Counted from the first letter of the stretch, positions 21,032 through 33,026 are shown. The stretch: 64,000 bases of DNA from Periplaneta americana (GCF_040183065.1 NC_091121.1:38105287-38169286), one strand, 5' to 3'. Notes: a model not told the origin generated them from the letters alone. Translations and numbers: made by a program.

Positions 21032-22907
21032 GTTGGATAGCATTCTGTCAACAAAAATGTCTCTACAGATTGTTATAATTCAGCTGCTGCAGTTGATGCA
21101 ACAATTCCAAGATCCCAAAGAGCAGTGCTTATTACCTTTCCTCGGCGAGTTGAAACGTGAGCAAGAACGAAGACTAAATGAACGAGGTAGACGTGAAGAA
21201 CTGGAGAAAGAACTGACTACAAACTTAGAGAATCTACGTCAGGAGAACAGGGTGGCCACTTCGGAAATAAGGCTGTGTAAGGAGCAAGTAGAGATCTACA
21301 AATTGCAGGTAAACTTCCAGTGTAACAAACTAGCTTTGGAGAAGGAAAGGGAGCGTGCTTTGCAAGTAGAGTTACTGCTACAGAAAGAAAAGAACAAGTT
21401 CCTAGATGCAGAAATCAAATTAGAGAAACAAATAGGCGAGGTTTATGAGTTAAGACGTACACTTCAAAAGGTGCAGGAACACGAAAGAGAACTCGAAGAA
21501 GATTTGAAAAAGGAACTGGATCACGAGGCTAGACTTGAAAGAGAGCTACAAGAGGAAAAGAAGACTGTTGTGCAGTTCAGATCTGAATTGAAGAATAAAC
21601 AAGATGAAGTAAGTAAGCTGAAGAAAGAACTGCACGAAATCAAAGAGCATTTAGTATATATTGATAAACAACGATTAGCTATGAAAAAAGAGGAAGGAAA
21701 TCTGAAAAAGGAACTTGAGGATGTGAAAAGACTGGCTGACAAAATCAATGGAGATTTACAAGAGTATAAAGAATTGAACGAGAAGACGAACCAAATTCTG
21801 AACGAAAGGGAGAAAGTGATGGAGCTTCTGCGGAATGAAATGGAATCGGAAAAAGCACGCACGGCATATATGGAAATCAAACTTGGTAATCAAACTGAGA
21901 TTCAGAAAAGACTGCAAGAAGAATTACAAAAGGAAAAGAAATGGAGATATAATATTACTGAAGAACTGAATCTATATAAAGAAAGTGAAGAGAAAATAAA
22001 AGGAGAACTGAAAAAAGAGAAAGAATTTTCAGCATCCTGGAGAAAGCAATTGCAGTTGGAGAAAGAAAGAAGGGAAGAAATTGAAAAGATGTTGCAAGAA
22101 TGTAACAGCGAAGAGGTACTGAAAAGGATATGTAAAGAAAATGGTCATAGTTGTAATACATATAACAGGACACTGGAAAATATTACGGAGTGCGAAGGGA
22201 GAATACCCAATACAAATGGACAGAGGAATATTTCCGTCTCTGTGGATGAGGGATTACATTCGGAAATGAAAGCAACAGAGGAGAAGGATATGGTAATCGA
22301 AGAACAGAACAGTCTGCGTGAAGAAAACTTATCAGAAAAACTTGAAGTCCAAGAAAAACAAAATAATACATCGAATGAAGAGATTCAAAGTAGTCAGGAA
22401 CGCTTAGACACAATAAATGAAGAACTGATCGAAGCCAGAAACTTGACGATGTTGTTGAAGAGAGCATTGCAGGTAGAAATGGAACTAAGATTGAAACAAA
22501 CAGAAGAATTATATAAGCAAAAAAGATACGGGGAAAATCAGACAATAGAGCTCCAGAAAGTTAGAAATCGCGAAATTAAACTTTTAGAAGAAATATCACA
22601 TATGAGGAATCGCGAGGAGCAACTAGAATCAACGTTAAATGTCCAGAAAGAATATATGGAGAGATTAAAGAAGGAACTGCAAGAGGGAAGGAACGAAGTA
22701 AGAAATGATAGTGTGAGAGAAGAAAACGCAGATAGAACCAGAATGGACGCACTTAATTATACTGTTCCTAGTCTTCTACAACTTCAGAAGGAGGCGAATA
22801 TATCAAGGGAGTTAATTTCCAGACTGCTAAAACGAGAGTGTGAATGTGTCCTTCTAGAATCAGAGCTGGGAAGCTACAAGAAGCGGCACGGAAATTCAGT
22901 AGACACT
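21032..22907 (+). CDS. large coiled-coil protein exon (host gene)
   Basis: An open frame of 625 codons, with the first ATG at 21057 (context AAAATG; A at -3). It is bounded by a polypyrimidine-AG acceptor (TTCGTTTTTCAG|G) and a consensus donor (ACT|GTAAGTATCG) at 22908. If unspliced it would stop at 22922. From the ATG the protein starts MSLQIVIIQLLQLMQQFQDP. Residues from ~35 to ~345 and ~395 to ~560 are Glu/Lys/Arg/Leu-rich heptads, for example ELEKELTTNLENL and EEDLKKELDHEARLERELQE, i.e. long alpha-helical coiled coil. A less helical Cys/Asn/Gly linker (CKENGHSCNTYNRTLENITE) sits between. The C-terminal end has a CECVLLESELGSY stretch. Codon use is balanced and there are no stops, unlike the surrounding transposon debris. 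I do not recognise the family; it could be cytoskeletal, centrosomal or Golgi-type. Whether the ATG is the true start, or more exons lie upstream, is open. Confidence 0.78.
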
Positions 22908-22955
22908 GTAAGTATCGATTGAATCCAATATAGTAAAATCATAGTCTAGTATATA
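22908..22955 (+). promoter_or_regulatory. consensus 5' splice donor ending the coiled-coil exon
   Basis: GTAAGT at 22908-22913 directly after codon ACT (phase 0). The unspliced frame ends four codons later, supporting splicing. Confidence 0.65.
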
Positions 22956-23105
22956 CAGTCACGAAGCTCAATAAGTAATAAATATGCATCCATAGATAGT
23001 TACTAACCACTAGGATCGCTACTATCGCCTCATTACAGACAATGCGAAATAGTACCTGCACAGTCTATTGTTCCTAGCACCCTCAAAACTCAAGCTTCGT
23101 GACTG
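22956..23105. mobile_element. 150-bp TA-flanked MITE
   Basis: Ends CAGTCACGAAGCT and AGCTTCGTGACTG with TA on each side (22954-22955, 23106-23107). No coding capacity. It sits 48 bp downstream of the coiled-coil exon's donor. Confidence 0.85.
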
Positions 23106-24125
23106 TATATACTATACTGTGGTAAAATCTCATTAATCAGGACTAATTGGGGGGTAAGTTGGATTGCCTGACATTGATATACTTAGTTTTGCCTGCTACC
23201 AATTCACATACTACAATTTTGTACACCTTTTTTTATACTTGATTGGGTTATTTATGAAAGGACCTAAGTTGCTAATTTTGTGAAAATGAGTTTGTAATGT
23301 ACGAGTAATACTGCTCGTTGGGTGTAGATGCATCGATTTAGATATGAAGAGGAATAAGTTTCACACTCTATAATGCTTAGTAGAATTTATGATACAATTT
23401 TAATTTCAGCCTTAATTTCAAAATTTCGGCCAGTAAGCAGTTTTTCTTAAATTGCTAACAATTTAGCATTCAAGACTTAGGCCTTTTCATAAATAACCTA
23501 TTCACCTTTCAAGTTGACCGGTTTAACGGAAGTCCGAATTATCTGAAATAACCTACAATAACAGTAGAAAATGCATTGAAACTCCGTTTATAGCAACAAA
23601 AGTTTTTAATGGTGTATTTAAAGGGCATATGCCTTATAGCCACATTTAAAACCTTGCATTCTCGTTTTGGCTTTTAGGGCTGATTTCATCAAGCTTATTT
23701 AACTTTAATTGTTATTTAAAGTCTTCCTAATTGACACTTAAATGGAGAATGCATTTCACCAAAACTTAACTTTAAACTCTCATTAAACTACATTTAAGTT
23801 AATTGATCAATATATTTGGCCATTGAAATAATTAATCCTGCATTAACGACAGTAATATTTTCATCATGACGAGGCCAATGATGAACTTTGTATTTGAAAA
23901 TGATTATTTTCACCAAGATGGGCGACAATAATTTCCGAAAGAGAAGATTATTTTAATACATGGTCGAAAAAGATTTGAAAATGCGGTTGAACAAAAACAG
24001 CCTTCAAAGACCGCTGCAGGTAGGACATTCTAATCATTTATAGTTCGATTTAAAAATGAGAATTTATCTAAATCCGTTCTTCGTTTGCTACAATACTTTT
24101 TGACCTAGATGTGCTATATACAATG
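23106..24125. other. unassigned spacer, probable intron
   Basis: No repeat family or ORF recognised. Confidence 0.35.
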
Positions 24126-24127
24126 AT

Positions 24128-24335
24128 GTTATTCTAGTTTTTCTACGTCTGTTTTCCAAAGCTTCCATTTCAGTTCTTTTATCGTATCATTCCTGTGTCC
24201 TCTTTTACCTTTAACAAATTTAGCTGACCTACACTGGATTCTTTCTAAGGTATTTATCTGATATATTCCATAAAGATCCCAACATGTAGTTCTGTATCCC
24301 ATTAACAGTCGCATATAAAGTTCATTCAACATACT
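24128..24335 (-). pseudogene. LINE RT C-terminal fragment
   Basis: The minus frame reads TCWDLYGIYQINTLERIQCR and continues SAKFVKGKRGHRNDTIKELK, the 'cWDPy...i..LErvQr.AarFv' block after the RT domain. 67 codons are open and no other LINE parts are nearby. Confidence 0.7.
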
Positions 24336-24369
24336 TGGCCTATATCACGTGATGTGACGTGATATAGCA

Positions 24370-24683
24370 TGACGGTTCCAAAACGCTCTGTCCACGGATA
24401 TTTCGTCCACTGTTTCGTACGTCCCTTTGATATTCTGTCCACTTTATTTTTTCGTTCTATGGTGTTTTATGTCCACTATTATTTCGTCCATAGTTTAAAT
24501 GTCCATTGTGCTATTTAGTCCTCTGAATGTTTGGTCCACATTTTGTCATGTCCTACATTTATCTTTGTTCTCTTTATTAAGTTGTCCTTTTTATTGTCAA
24601 ATTGTGTCCAATATTCCTGATTGTCTATTTGCATAATTGGATTCAAACTAATATTATTACTATACCACTACCACTACTACTAC

Positions 24684-24746
<63 letters not shown>

Positions 24747-25200
24747 GTGAATGAAAGTGGTAAGAATAATTGTTGTGGACTAGCATGTCCTGTCTACTTA
24801 CGGTTGTTATATAAGCCATTTTAAATGTTTTCACTTACGGTACTTCAAAATTTAATACTGAACCAATGAACTACATATTTCCACAGAAATGAACATTTTT
24901 ATGCTACAAAATAATTCAGTACATTTCCATAGCAACCATTTTTATAAATTGCATATTGGATGTAATGGTAACCCAAAAATGAACAAAATATTAGAGGATA
25001 AAATGTTTAGTTGGCACAGAAACTAGTGAACAAAGAAAAATTGGGAAAAAATTATGGACACAATAATTCTTGACCGAAATATTAATGGACAATTTTTTTG
25101 GTGGACGAAATGTTTGCTGGACTAATTTCCTTGGGAAAAATAGCTGTGGACGTGAGATAGTGGACAAATTGTCTGTGGACGTATCGTCCTGGGAGCAGCG
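24370..25200. mobile_element. foldback-like element with GTCCA arrays in long inverted arms
   Basis: The left arm (24385-24620) carries about twelve spaced GTCCA/GTCCC/GTCCT motifs, often TTCGTCCAC. The right arm (25050-25195) carries the inverse TGGAC seven times, ending GTGGACGTATCGTCC. The centre includes (AAT)n at 24686-24742. Long inverted arms made of short subrepeats are typical of foldback-type DNA elements. The boundary and class are inferred. Confidence 0.6.
24686..24742. repeat. (AAT)n microsatellite
   Basis: About 19 units inside the foldback-like element. Confidence 0.92.
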
Positions 25201-25218
25201 TGACATACATTATATTTT

Positions 25219-25860
25219 ATGCTCGACCATGCCGAAACGTAGTAATTATACACCTGGTAGCAGACTTTAATGCATGTCATTAAAGTACACCTACTCATTA
25301 AAGGTCAGGTCTTTCAGCCAATGACGACTCAGGTTACAACTGTTCAGCCAATGACAGGTCAGCTTTCTACCGTTATAAAACCGCAAGTATCGATTATTCT
25401 CGGATATGCAATCGAAAGAGAATTAGCGAAAAGTCACGGACGCTGGAAATCCAATACTGTCGCAGAAGGTAATGTTCTGTTACTATAATAATTAGCGTTA
25501 ATTGTAAATAATATTCAAATAAATTCAATTTGCCATCTCGTTTTTCAATGTCTAATTTAATTTCAATGTTATCTCTGTAGGTTCTTATGGCCTAGCAAGG
25601 TCAATGTGGATATCTGTTCCTCGGAAAAAATCAATACTTTCGCGTCTGCGCACATCTCACAACATACGGAACATTGCTGAAGGTCAGATACAATTAAAAT
25701 TAATAATATCAAGTTAGAAATAGGGTCGAGCATAAAAAGTTGTATGAAACTCGCCTATAATGGTAATTAAGAAGCTCGTATGAAAATTATGAAACTCGCT
25801 TGCGTTCGTTTCATAAATATCCATTCTCACTTCTTAATTACCTTCATTATAGGCTCGTTG
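25219..25860 (+). mobile_element. hairpin-bearing repeat 'B', copy 1
   Basis: Begins TATGCTCGACCATGCCGAAA and reaches the inverse GGTCGAGCATA at about 25727, giving short terminal inverted repeats. A ~100-bp palindrome follows (25754-25855; arms CTATAATGGTAATTAAGAAG... and its inverse, loop near CGCTTGCGTTCG). Inside are a TATAAAAC motif at 25375 and exon-like blocks (AGAAGGTAATG; CTCTGTAGGTTC) also present in copies 2-4. No long ORF. Confidence 0.7.
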
Positions 25861-25872
25861 CATAATGTACTA

Positions 25873-26360
25873 TTATGCTCGACCATGCCGAAATGTAGTA
25901 ATTATACACCTGGTAGCAGCCCTTTAATGGACCTCATTAAAATACACCTATTCATTAAAGTTCAGGTGTTCCACCAATCATAAAATATCATTGTAGCAAT
26001 ATGAAAGCGCAAGTATCGATTATTCTCGGATATGCAATCGAAAGACAACTATTTTACTCTCTAGATTATATCGAGATCAATATCGACATTTGTTTCTCGG
26101 AAAAAATCAATACTTTCGCATCTGCGCACATCTCACAATTTACGAGGTATTGCACAAGGTCAGTTCCGCTCCTCAGTCAGATAAGAATAACATGAATACT
26201 TATGAATAATTTCAAGTTAGAAATATGGTCGAGCATAAAAAGTCGTATGAAACTTGCCTATAATGGTAATTAAGACGCTCGTATGAAAATTATGAAACGA
26301 GTTGCGCTCGTTTCATAAACATACTCGCATCTTAATTACTACCATTATAGCCTCGTTGTA
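25873..26360 (+). mobile_element. repeat 'B', copy 2
   Basis: Starts TTATGCTCGACCATGCCGAA, with an internal deletion relative to copy 1, and keeps the AAAATCAATACTTTCGC block. It ends with the inverted TGGTCGAGCATA and a palindrome at 26257-26357. Confidence 0.68.
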
Positions 26361-26389
26361 TAATGCAGGCCTACTATTAAAATGTCAAT

Positions 26390-27060
26390 TTTCAAATGTT
26401 TCAATTAGTCACAATTAAAGTATACATCCAGGAACGAAGCCTACATGATAGAATCAAAATTAGTTCTCTTTTTAACTTTGCTGAAGTTTTAACACACAGT
26501 CTAGCTGAAGACAGGATGAGGCAAATGTTTGCAGCGAGGCGTTCTAACGGTGGAAGTCAATGGCGAAGTGGACTCGGCTTTGTGCCGTTTAAGAGTAAAT
26601 CGATACCGTATCGTATCCGAAACACGACGCACATATGCGTCACGTCCTATGTCCAGACTTCATTACCTGTCTCCCACACAGACACTATGAGGAGTTCCGA
26701 ACTCCATAACGGCGATAAAAAAAAAAAAAAAGAATATTACTCAAGGATGTAAATGGCGCTTGCACAGGGAAAAAACTGACGATTCAGTCTTCTTTTCTTT
26801 TAACTGATGTTGATAACTTTAGGCATTGTTACAATAACTGGTTAAAAATTACCATCGGTTTTCCACTGTTTCTTAATTTTAGATTGTCTGGATTGAACAT
26901 GAAGCTAATTGATTTTTATAGACCATTAAACTTCTAACCATGTTTTTCTCAGAAAGGAGAAAAATCCGATGTTTCTGTGTCTTACATTTACGTCGTTATG
27001 GCTGGTTTCTAGAACATTAGACAACTCTTTAGCCTCTTAATTGAATATGAAAATTACTAC
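26390..27060. other. unassigned sequence between B copies
   Basis: A 118-codon ORF (26396-26752) ends in a poly-A-encoded Lys run and shows no domain. I do not call it a gene. Confidence 0.3.
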
Positions 27061-27189
27061 AAAAGTGTTCCTACGAACTCAAGTTGCCTTCATACTGTAT
27101 AAATCAGACATGCTCAACCGGGGCAGAGCTAGCCTTCAATCGAGGTGCAATAGTGACGTATAATCTCAGAATACCATGCAGGCATACCC

Positions 27190-27875
27190 ATAATAGTACA
27201 TTATGCAACGAGCCTATAATGATAGTAATTAAGAAGCGAGTATGGATGTTTATGAAACGAGCGCAAGCTCGTTTCAAAATTTTCATACGAGCGTCTTAAT
27301 TACCATTATAGGCGAGTTTCATACGACTTTTTATGCTCGACCACATTTCTAACTTGAAATTATTCAGATATATACATTTTATTTATATCTGACAAGATCG
27401 GAAGTGACCTTATTCTAGGTCGTGAATTGTGAGATGTGCGCAGACGCGAAAGTATTGATTTTTTCCGAGGAACAATAATGTCATTGACCTTGTGTAACCC
27501 CGTTAAACTTGGTATAATCTTGATTATTGAATTCGACATTGAAAAACGAGATTACAAATTGAATTTATTTGAATATTATTTACAATTAACGCTAATTATT
27601 ATAGTAACAGAACATAACCTTCTGAGACAGTATTGGATTTCCAGCCTCCGTGACTTTTCGCTAATTCTCTTTCGATTGCATATCCGAGAATAATCGATAC
27701 TTGCGGTTTTATAACGGTACAAAGCTGACTTCTTGTTGGCTGAACACCTGTCAGCTGAGTTGTCATTGGCTGAAAACACCTATACTTTAATGAGTAGGTG
27801 TACTTTAATGACATGCATTAAAGGACTGCTACCAGGTGTATAATTATTACATTTCGGCATGGTCGAGCATAAAAG
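27190..27875 (-). mobile_element. repeat 'B', copy 3, inverted
   Basis: Opposite orientation to the other copies. The palindrome is at 27215-27317 (centre ACGAGCGCAAGCTCGTTT), then TTATGCTCGACCACATTTCT, ending GCATGGTCGAGCATAAAA at 27875. Confidence 0.7.
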
Positions 27876-28184
27876 ATATTCTACGTCACTATCGCATCTC
27901 GTTTGAAGGCTAGAGTTGCCATGACTGGGCATGTCTGGTGTAAATCATTGGATAAATTAAATAGTCATAGATAGTTGGATATCTGTTTAACCAAGGACAT
28001 ATAATCGCACCCCGGCAAGAACAATGTCACACTCAAAAAATCTAACTTCACAATATAATGAAAATAAACTTCACATTTTTTGTGAAATCAAAGTGCAAAT
28101 ATTTTAGAAAGGACAGTTAGTTCAATATGTACCTTTTTTAGTTAGAAATTGAGTTACTTGCTAATTTTATACATTCGAAAAACC

Positions 28185-29005
28185 TTTATGCTCGACCATG
28201 CCGAAATGTAGTAATTATACACCTGGTAGCAGAACTTTAATGCATGTCATTAAGTACACCTACTCATTAAAGGTCGACCATGCCGAAATGTAGTAATTAT
28301 ACACCTGGTAGCAGACCTTTAATGCATGTCATTAAGTACACCTACTCATTAAAGGTCGACCATGCCGAAATGTAGTAATTATACACCTGGTAGCAGACCT
28401 TTAATGCATGTCATTAAGTACACCTACTCATTAAAGGTCGACCATGCCGAAATGTAGTAATTATACACCTGGTAGCAGAACTTTAATGCATGTCATTAAG
28501 TACACCTACTCATTAAAGGTCAGGTCTTTCAGCCAATGACGACTCAGGTAACAACTGTTCAGCCAATGACAGGTCAGCTTTCTACTGTTATAAAACCGCA
28601 AGTATCGATTATTCTCGGATATGCAATCGAAAGAGAATTAGCGAAAAGTCACGGAGGCTGGAAATCCAATACTGTCGCAGAAGGTTATGTTCTGTTACTA
28701 TAATAATTAGCGTTAATTGTAAATAATATTCAAATAAATTCAATTTGTCATCTTGTTTTTCAATGTCGAATTCAATTCACGACCTAGAAGAAGGTCACTT
28801 CCGATCTTGTCAGATACAAATAAAATGTATACATCTGAATAATTTTAAGTTAGAAATATGGTCGAGCATAAAAAGTCGTATGAAACGCGCCTATAATGGT
28901 AATTAAGAAGCTCGTATGAAAATTATGAAACTCCCTTGCGCTCGTTTCATAAATATCCATACTCGCTTCTTAATTACCTTCATTATAGGCTCGTTGCATA
29001 ATGTA
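28185..29005 (+). mobile_element. repeat 'B', copy 4, with 5' tandem amplification
   Basis: Its first 82 bp are present four times (28192-28519) before the body resumes. The palindrome is at 28889-28990. Confidence 0.72.
28192..28519. repeat. 82-bp tandem repeat, 4 copies
   Basis: TCGACCATGCCGAAATGTAG starts at 28192, 28274, 28356 and 28438, exactly 82 bp apart and nearly identical (AACTTTA versus ACCTTTA variants). It is the 5' end of repeat B. Confidence 0.96.
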
Positions 29006-29094
29006 CTATTATATTTCTCCAAGGCTATAGTGAACATATACTTTGAGTTGTGTCACTTTTGCGGTATAGAACATGACTTTTTCATGTGACTTAC

Positions 29095-29096
<2 letters not shown>

Positions 29097-29155
<59 letters not shown>
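29097..29155. repeat. (TA)n microsatellite
   Basis: About 29 TA units. Confidence 0.95.
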
Positions 29156-29159
<4 letters not shown>

Positions 29160-29584
29160 GACAAAGTTTGATGATTGACAATTGCAGAACTGCACTTCTG
29201 GTTTAAAGGAAGAGTGCTTCCGAGCAATAAATACTCAGCTAATTAATTAACTACACATAATAGAGAAAAACTGATATACTTTTGAAAACTAGAAAGTTCA
29301 AGCTTTCAGATGACACAAAAATAAAAAATCATATTTTTAAATAAAAAAATTAAGGGTATATTAGAACCTTAATTGCCGGTCTGACAAGTGAACATAGTGA
29401 GGGAGGAAAGCTTCTCACTCCACTTTTTCTTTCCCCTCACGCGCAGGTAGGTCTCACGAGATACAGCAACTTAGTACCTAGTAATTTAACCAGAATAATT
29501 AATGAAAACAATAAGATGCACAGTAATCACAGCTTTTTGAATTCAATGAACTGTTCAATTTGAAGAACAGCCTTCTAGATTACA

Positions 29585-30353
29585 CTATTATTGCTCTACT
29601 GGCAGATTTTGAAACTATCTTATCAAGAACAATTTACTGAGATTGTTTCTCGAAATGGTATAATCTTAAGTGATAAAATACATATTGCAACAGAATTTAA
29701 CTCGTATTTTACAAACATTGGCTTGGATATTGTATCGTCTATAAAAAATGACAATTTTCTTAGCAATGTAACTTCAGTAAATGTTTGTATGTATCTTTAC
29801 CCCGTAACAGATGACGAAATAATCAATATAGCCAAAACTTTAAAAAATAATGTATCCCCTGGTTCTGATAACATAAGTGCTAAAATACTTAAGATTGTTA
29901 TAAATTATATTGCCAAACCTCTAACGCATATTTTTAATTTATGTTTTCTAAATGGCAAATTCCCAAATAAATTTAAAAATTAAATTGTGAAACCTATTTT
30001 TAAAACAGGAGACAAAAGAAATATGAACAATTACAGACCAATACCATTACTTTCACGTATATCAAAATTACTAGATAAAATGCATTAAAGTTCGATTAAT
30101 GAATTATCTTGATAAACATGCTATATTAAGTGATAATCAATTTGGTTTTCGAAAAGAATTCAGTACAGATAATGCAATATATCAAGTTACTAAAAAAATT
30201 GTTAGAGAATTTGATCAAGGTAACAAATGTATTGGTATTTTCCCCGAGATAAGAAAAGCATTTGATACAGTGAAACATGATATCTTAATTGAGAAATTAG
30301 ACTTATTAGGAATCAAAGGTAATGCTTTAAACTTAATAAAATCGTATCTTGAC
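29585..30353 (+). pseudogene. LINE N-terminal/RT pseudogene, cut by element A
   Basis: The frame reads SRNGIILSDKIHIATEFNSY and continues FTNIG, then NNVSPGSDNISAKILKIV (the 'k.sPG.D.i....lk' block). After a stop at 29982 it continues VKPIFKTGDKRNMNNYRPIP, then DNQFGFRKEFSTDNAIYQVT and EIRKAFDTVKHDILIEKLDL. These are RT blocks 0-3 of a Jockey/CR1-like LINE. At least two frame breaks. The RT stops at IKSYLDP where element A copy 3 begins, so the catalytic half is missing. Confidence 0.85.
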
Positions 30354-31167
30354 CCTTGTTTTCTACGTATTCAGTAAATGGCGCTTGGCCCACTATGGTT
30401 CTGAACCCTTCAAATAACTTAAATTATATTATATATTATATTATATTATATTATATTATATTATATTATATTATATTATATCAGAAGTTACTGTAGTAAT
30501 ATTATAGCATTATGTCCATCTAGAGAAACTACACTTTCCAATGGTGAAATAATAATTAATTATACAAATCGGTTAATTTAGCTTCCGATATTACTTCATA
30601 CAAACACAGAAACATTCTCTGTAGGCTATCTTTCATAGCTTTCGATTGTTGCTGTCCAAGGCCCCTTATAGACGAAGTCATTTGTTTTTTAATTCATTAC
30701 ACGGCCTTAGATGGCAGTTATTTTAATTTTAAAACTCATTTATCTCATTAAATATCAGTCCTATCAAAATTTTTCAAGGAATAAAACTTATCGCAAATTA
30801 TTTTTAAAGAACCTCTGGTATGTAACATTTTTCATAAAAATCAATAATAAGCGAGACATTTCGATTTATTTAATTCAGGCCCCCTTATAACCCCCCTTTT
30901 AAATAATGTATTTTGAATGCCATATAGCCTAAAATCTAAGTTACAACGAACTTAATTTATATGCCAATTTTCATCGAAATCCCTCCAGCCATTATCGCGT
31001 GAAAAGGTAACAAACATACAGACAGACAAGACAGATATACAAACAAACATTTCAAAAAAGCGATTTTCGGTTTCAGGGTGGTTAATTATATATGTTAGGA
31101 CCAATTATTTTTGTAAAATCGAAAATTACCAGAAAAATTTCGGCTACAGATTTATTGTTAGTATAGA
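30354..31167 (+). mobile_element. element 'A', copy 3, 5'-truncated
   Basis: Starts inside the element at CTTGTTTTCTACGTATTCAG, has a short (TATAT)n tract (30425-30480) and the middle region absent from copy 2, and ends at the same TTATTGTTAGTATAGAT. 5' truncation with a fixed 3' end fits target-primed reverse transcription. Confidence 0.82.
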
Positions 31168-31169
31168 TT

Positions 31170-31720
31170 CCAGCAGATTTATATAAATACCAACAGAAAA
31201 GACAAGAATTATTACACACTTTATGCATAAATTAACACCTGCCTCTCTTCACTGTACATCCTAGCAATGACTTTGAAATTCTGCGCTAATTCTGTCACGT
31301 AGAGATAAACATGTCTACAGGAAACAGTCACTTAAAATGTATGAAAAAAGGAAAAGAAAACGTGAAGAGAAAGATAATTCTCATACGAACTATAGTAATA
31401 ATGTACCCAGTCGAAGAAAGGCAAAGACTATAAACATTAATTTTAATGTCAAAATAAAGTTGTTTTAACATAGTCTAATACGAGTATTTAACGTCATTCA
31501 GCGTTAATCCAGGAATCAGGGTCCTTAATCAAAAGTGTAGAGCCTGTTTCAACATTGTTGTCTGCCACTTCCAATAAAATATTTCTTTCTTATTCTAGTC
31601 TCTCTTTACTGTCGAAAATCTTTCCTGACTTTTTATCTCCTATTTATTTAATAGTGTGCATAATTTCATAAATCACGAATATATTTTTTTTTCTTTATAA
31701 TAGTTTATTATTTGTGTAGC
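31170..31720. other. unassigned AT-rich spacer
   Basis: Nothing recognised. Confidence 0.35.
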
Positions 31721-31724
31721 AATG

Positions 31725-32757
31725 CTAAGATGTGTCTCAGTGAAACGTACAGCAGAGTTCGTATAGGTCAGTTTCTGTCAGATGCGTTTCCAATTCACTG
31801 TGGGCTAAAGCAAGGAGATGCAGTATCACCTTTACTTTTTAACTTTGCTCTAGAGTATGCCATTAATAAAGTCCAGAATAACAGAGAGGGTTTGTAATTG
31901 AACGGGTTACATCAGCTGCTTGTCTATGCGGATGACGTGAATATGTTAGGAGAAAATCCACAAACGATTGGGTAAAACACGGGAATTTTACTGGAAGAAT
32001 GTAAAGAGATAGGTTTGGAAGTAATTCCCGAAAAGACAAAGTATATGATTATGTCTCGTGACCAGAATATTGTACGAAATGGAAATATAAAAATTGGAAA
32101 TTTATCTTTTGAAGAGGTGAAGAAGTTCAAATATCTGGGAGCAACAGTAACAAATATAAATGATACTCGGGAGGAAATTAAACGCAGAATAAATATGGGA
32201 AATGCCTGTTATTATTGGGTTGAGAAACTTTTATCATCCAGTCTGCTGTCGAAAAATCTGAAAGTTAGAATTTATAAAACAGTTATATTACCGGTTGTTC
32301 TGTATGGTTGTGAAACTTGGACTCTCACTGTGAGAGAGGAACAGAGATTAGGGGTGTTTGAGAATAAGGTGCTTAGGAAAATATTTGGGGCTAAGAGGGA
32401 TGAAGTTACAGGAGAATGGAGAAAGTTACACAACACATAACTGCACGCATTGTATTGTTCACCTGACATAATTAGGAACATTAAATCCAGACGTTTGAGA
32501 TGGGGAGAGCATGTAGCACGTATGGGCGAATCCAGAAATGCATATAGAGTGTTAGTTGGGAGGCCGGAGGGAAAAAGACCTTTAGGGAGGCCGAGACGTA
32601 GATGGGAAGATAATATTAAAATGGATTTGAGGGAGGTGGGATATGATGATAGAGAATGGATTAATTTTGCTCAGGATAGGGACCATTGGCGGGCTTATGT
32701 GAGGACGACAATGAACCTCCGGGTTCCTTAAAAGCCAGTTAGTAAGTAAATAAATAG
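31725..32757 (+). pseudogene. endonuclease/RT LINE, RT and C-terminus with premature stops
   Basis: Begins at RT block [20 protein letters not shown] and continues [36 protein letters not shown] (catalytic YADD) and [20 protein letters not shown]. It ends in the [20 protein letters not shown] and [20 protein letters not shown] tail. Compared with 52760-51615(-), stops replace Glu (TAA at 31895), Arg (TAA at 31973) and Glu (TAA at 32438). A 5'-truncated dead copy. Confidence 0.88.
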
Positions 32758-33026
32758 CAATGGTAAGAATTGTCATAACTTGATTAAAATTAATATGTGT
32801 CCCTCTTTCAGTTTTCTCTAAGGCTAACGTTGGTCAGGAAGTGTTCTAAATTTATTCAATTTTTGTATTTGTATTCACTTTCTTTACACGTATTTCTTTA
32901 TCCTTTGAAATGGTTTACTTAGTCTAATATTTGATTTCGAATTCCGCCACTGTACCTGAAACTCTCAAATATCTTACTTTTCGTGAGATTTTTATAGAAC
33001 TACCCTCATCCCTGAATTTATTTCAG

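Noticed and set aside
21521..22545. Minus-strand ORFs of 119, 72 and 120 codons
   Set aside because: They are antisense shadows of the coiled-coil exon; their Ser/Phe/Leu-rich composition mirrors Glu/Lys-rich sense codons.
26396..26752. 118-codon ORF between B repeats
   Set aside because: No domain, a C-terminal Lys run from poly-A, and no splice or promoter context.
28192..28519. CRISPR-like regular repeats
   Set aside because: The 82-bp units are contiguous with no unique spacers, and the genome is a eukaryote's.
32931..33026. Upstream part of the ankyrin ORF as coding sequence
   Set aside because: It has no ATG, and begins only because the frame happens to be open; a splice acceptor lies exactly at its end.
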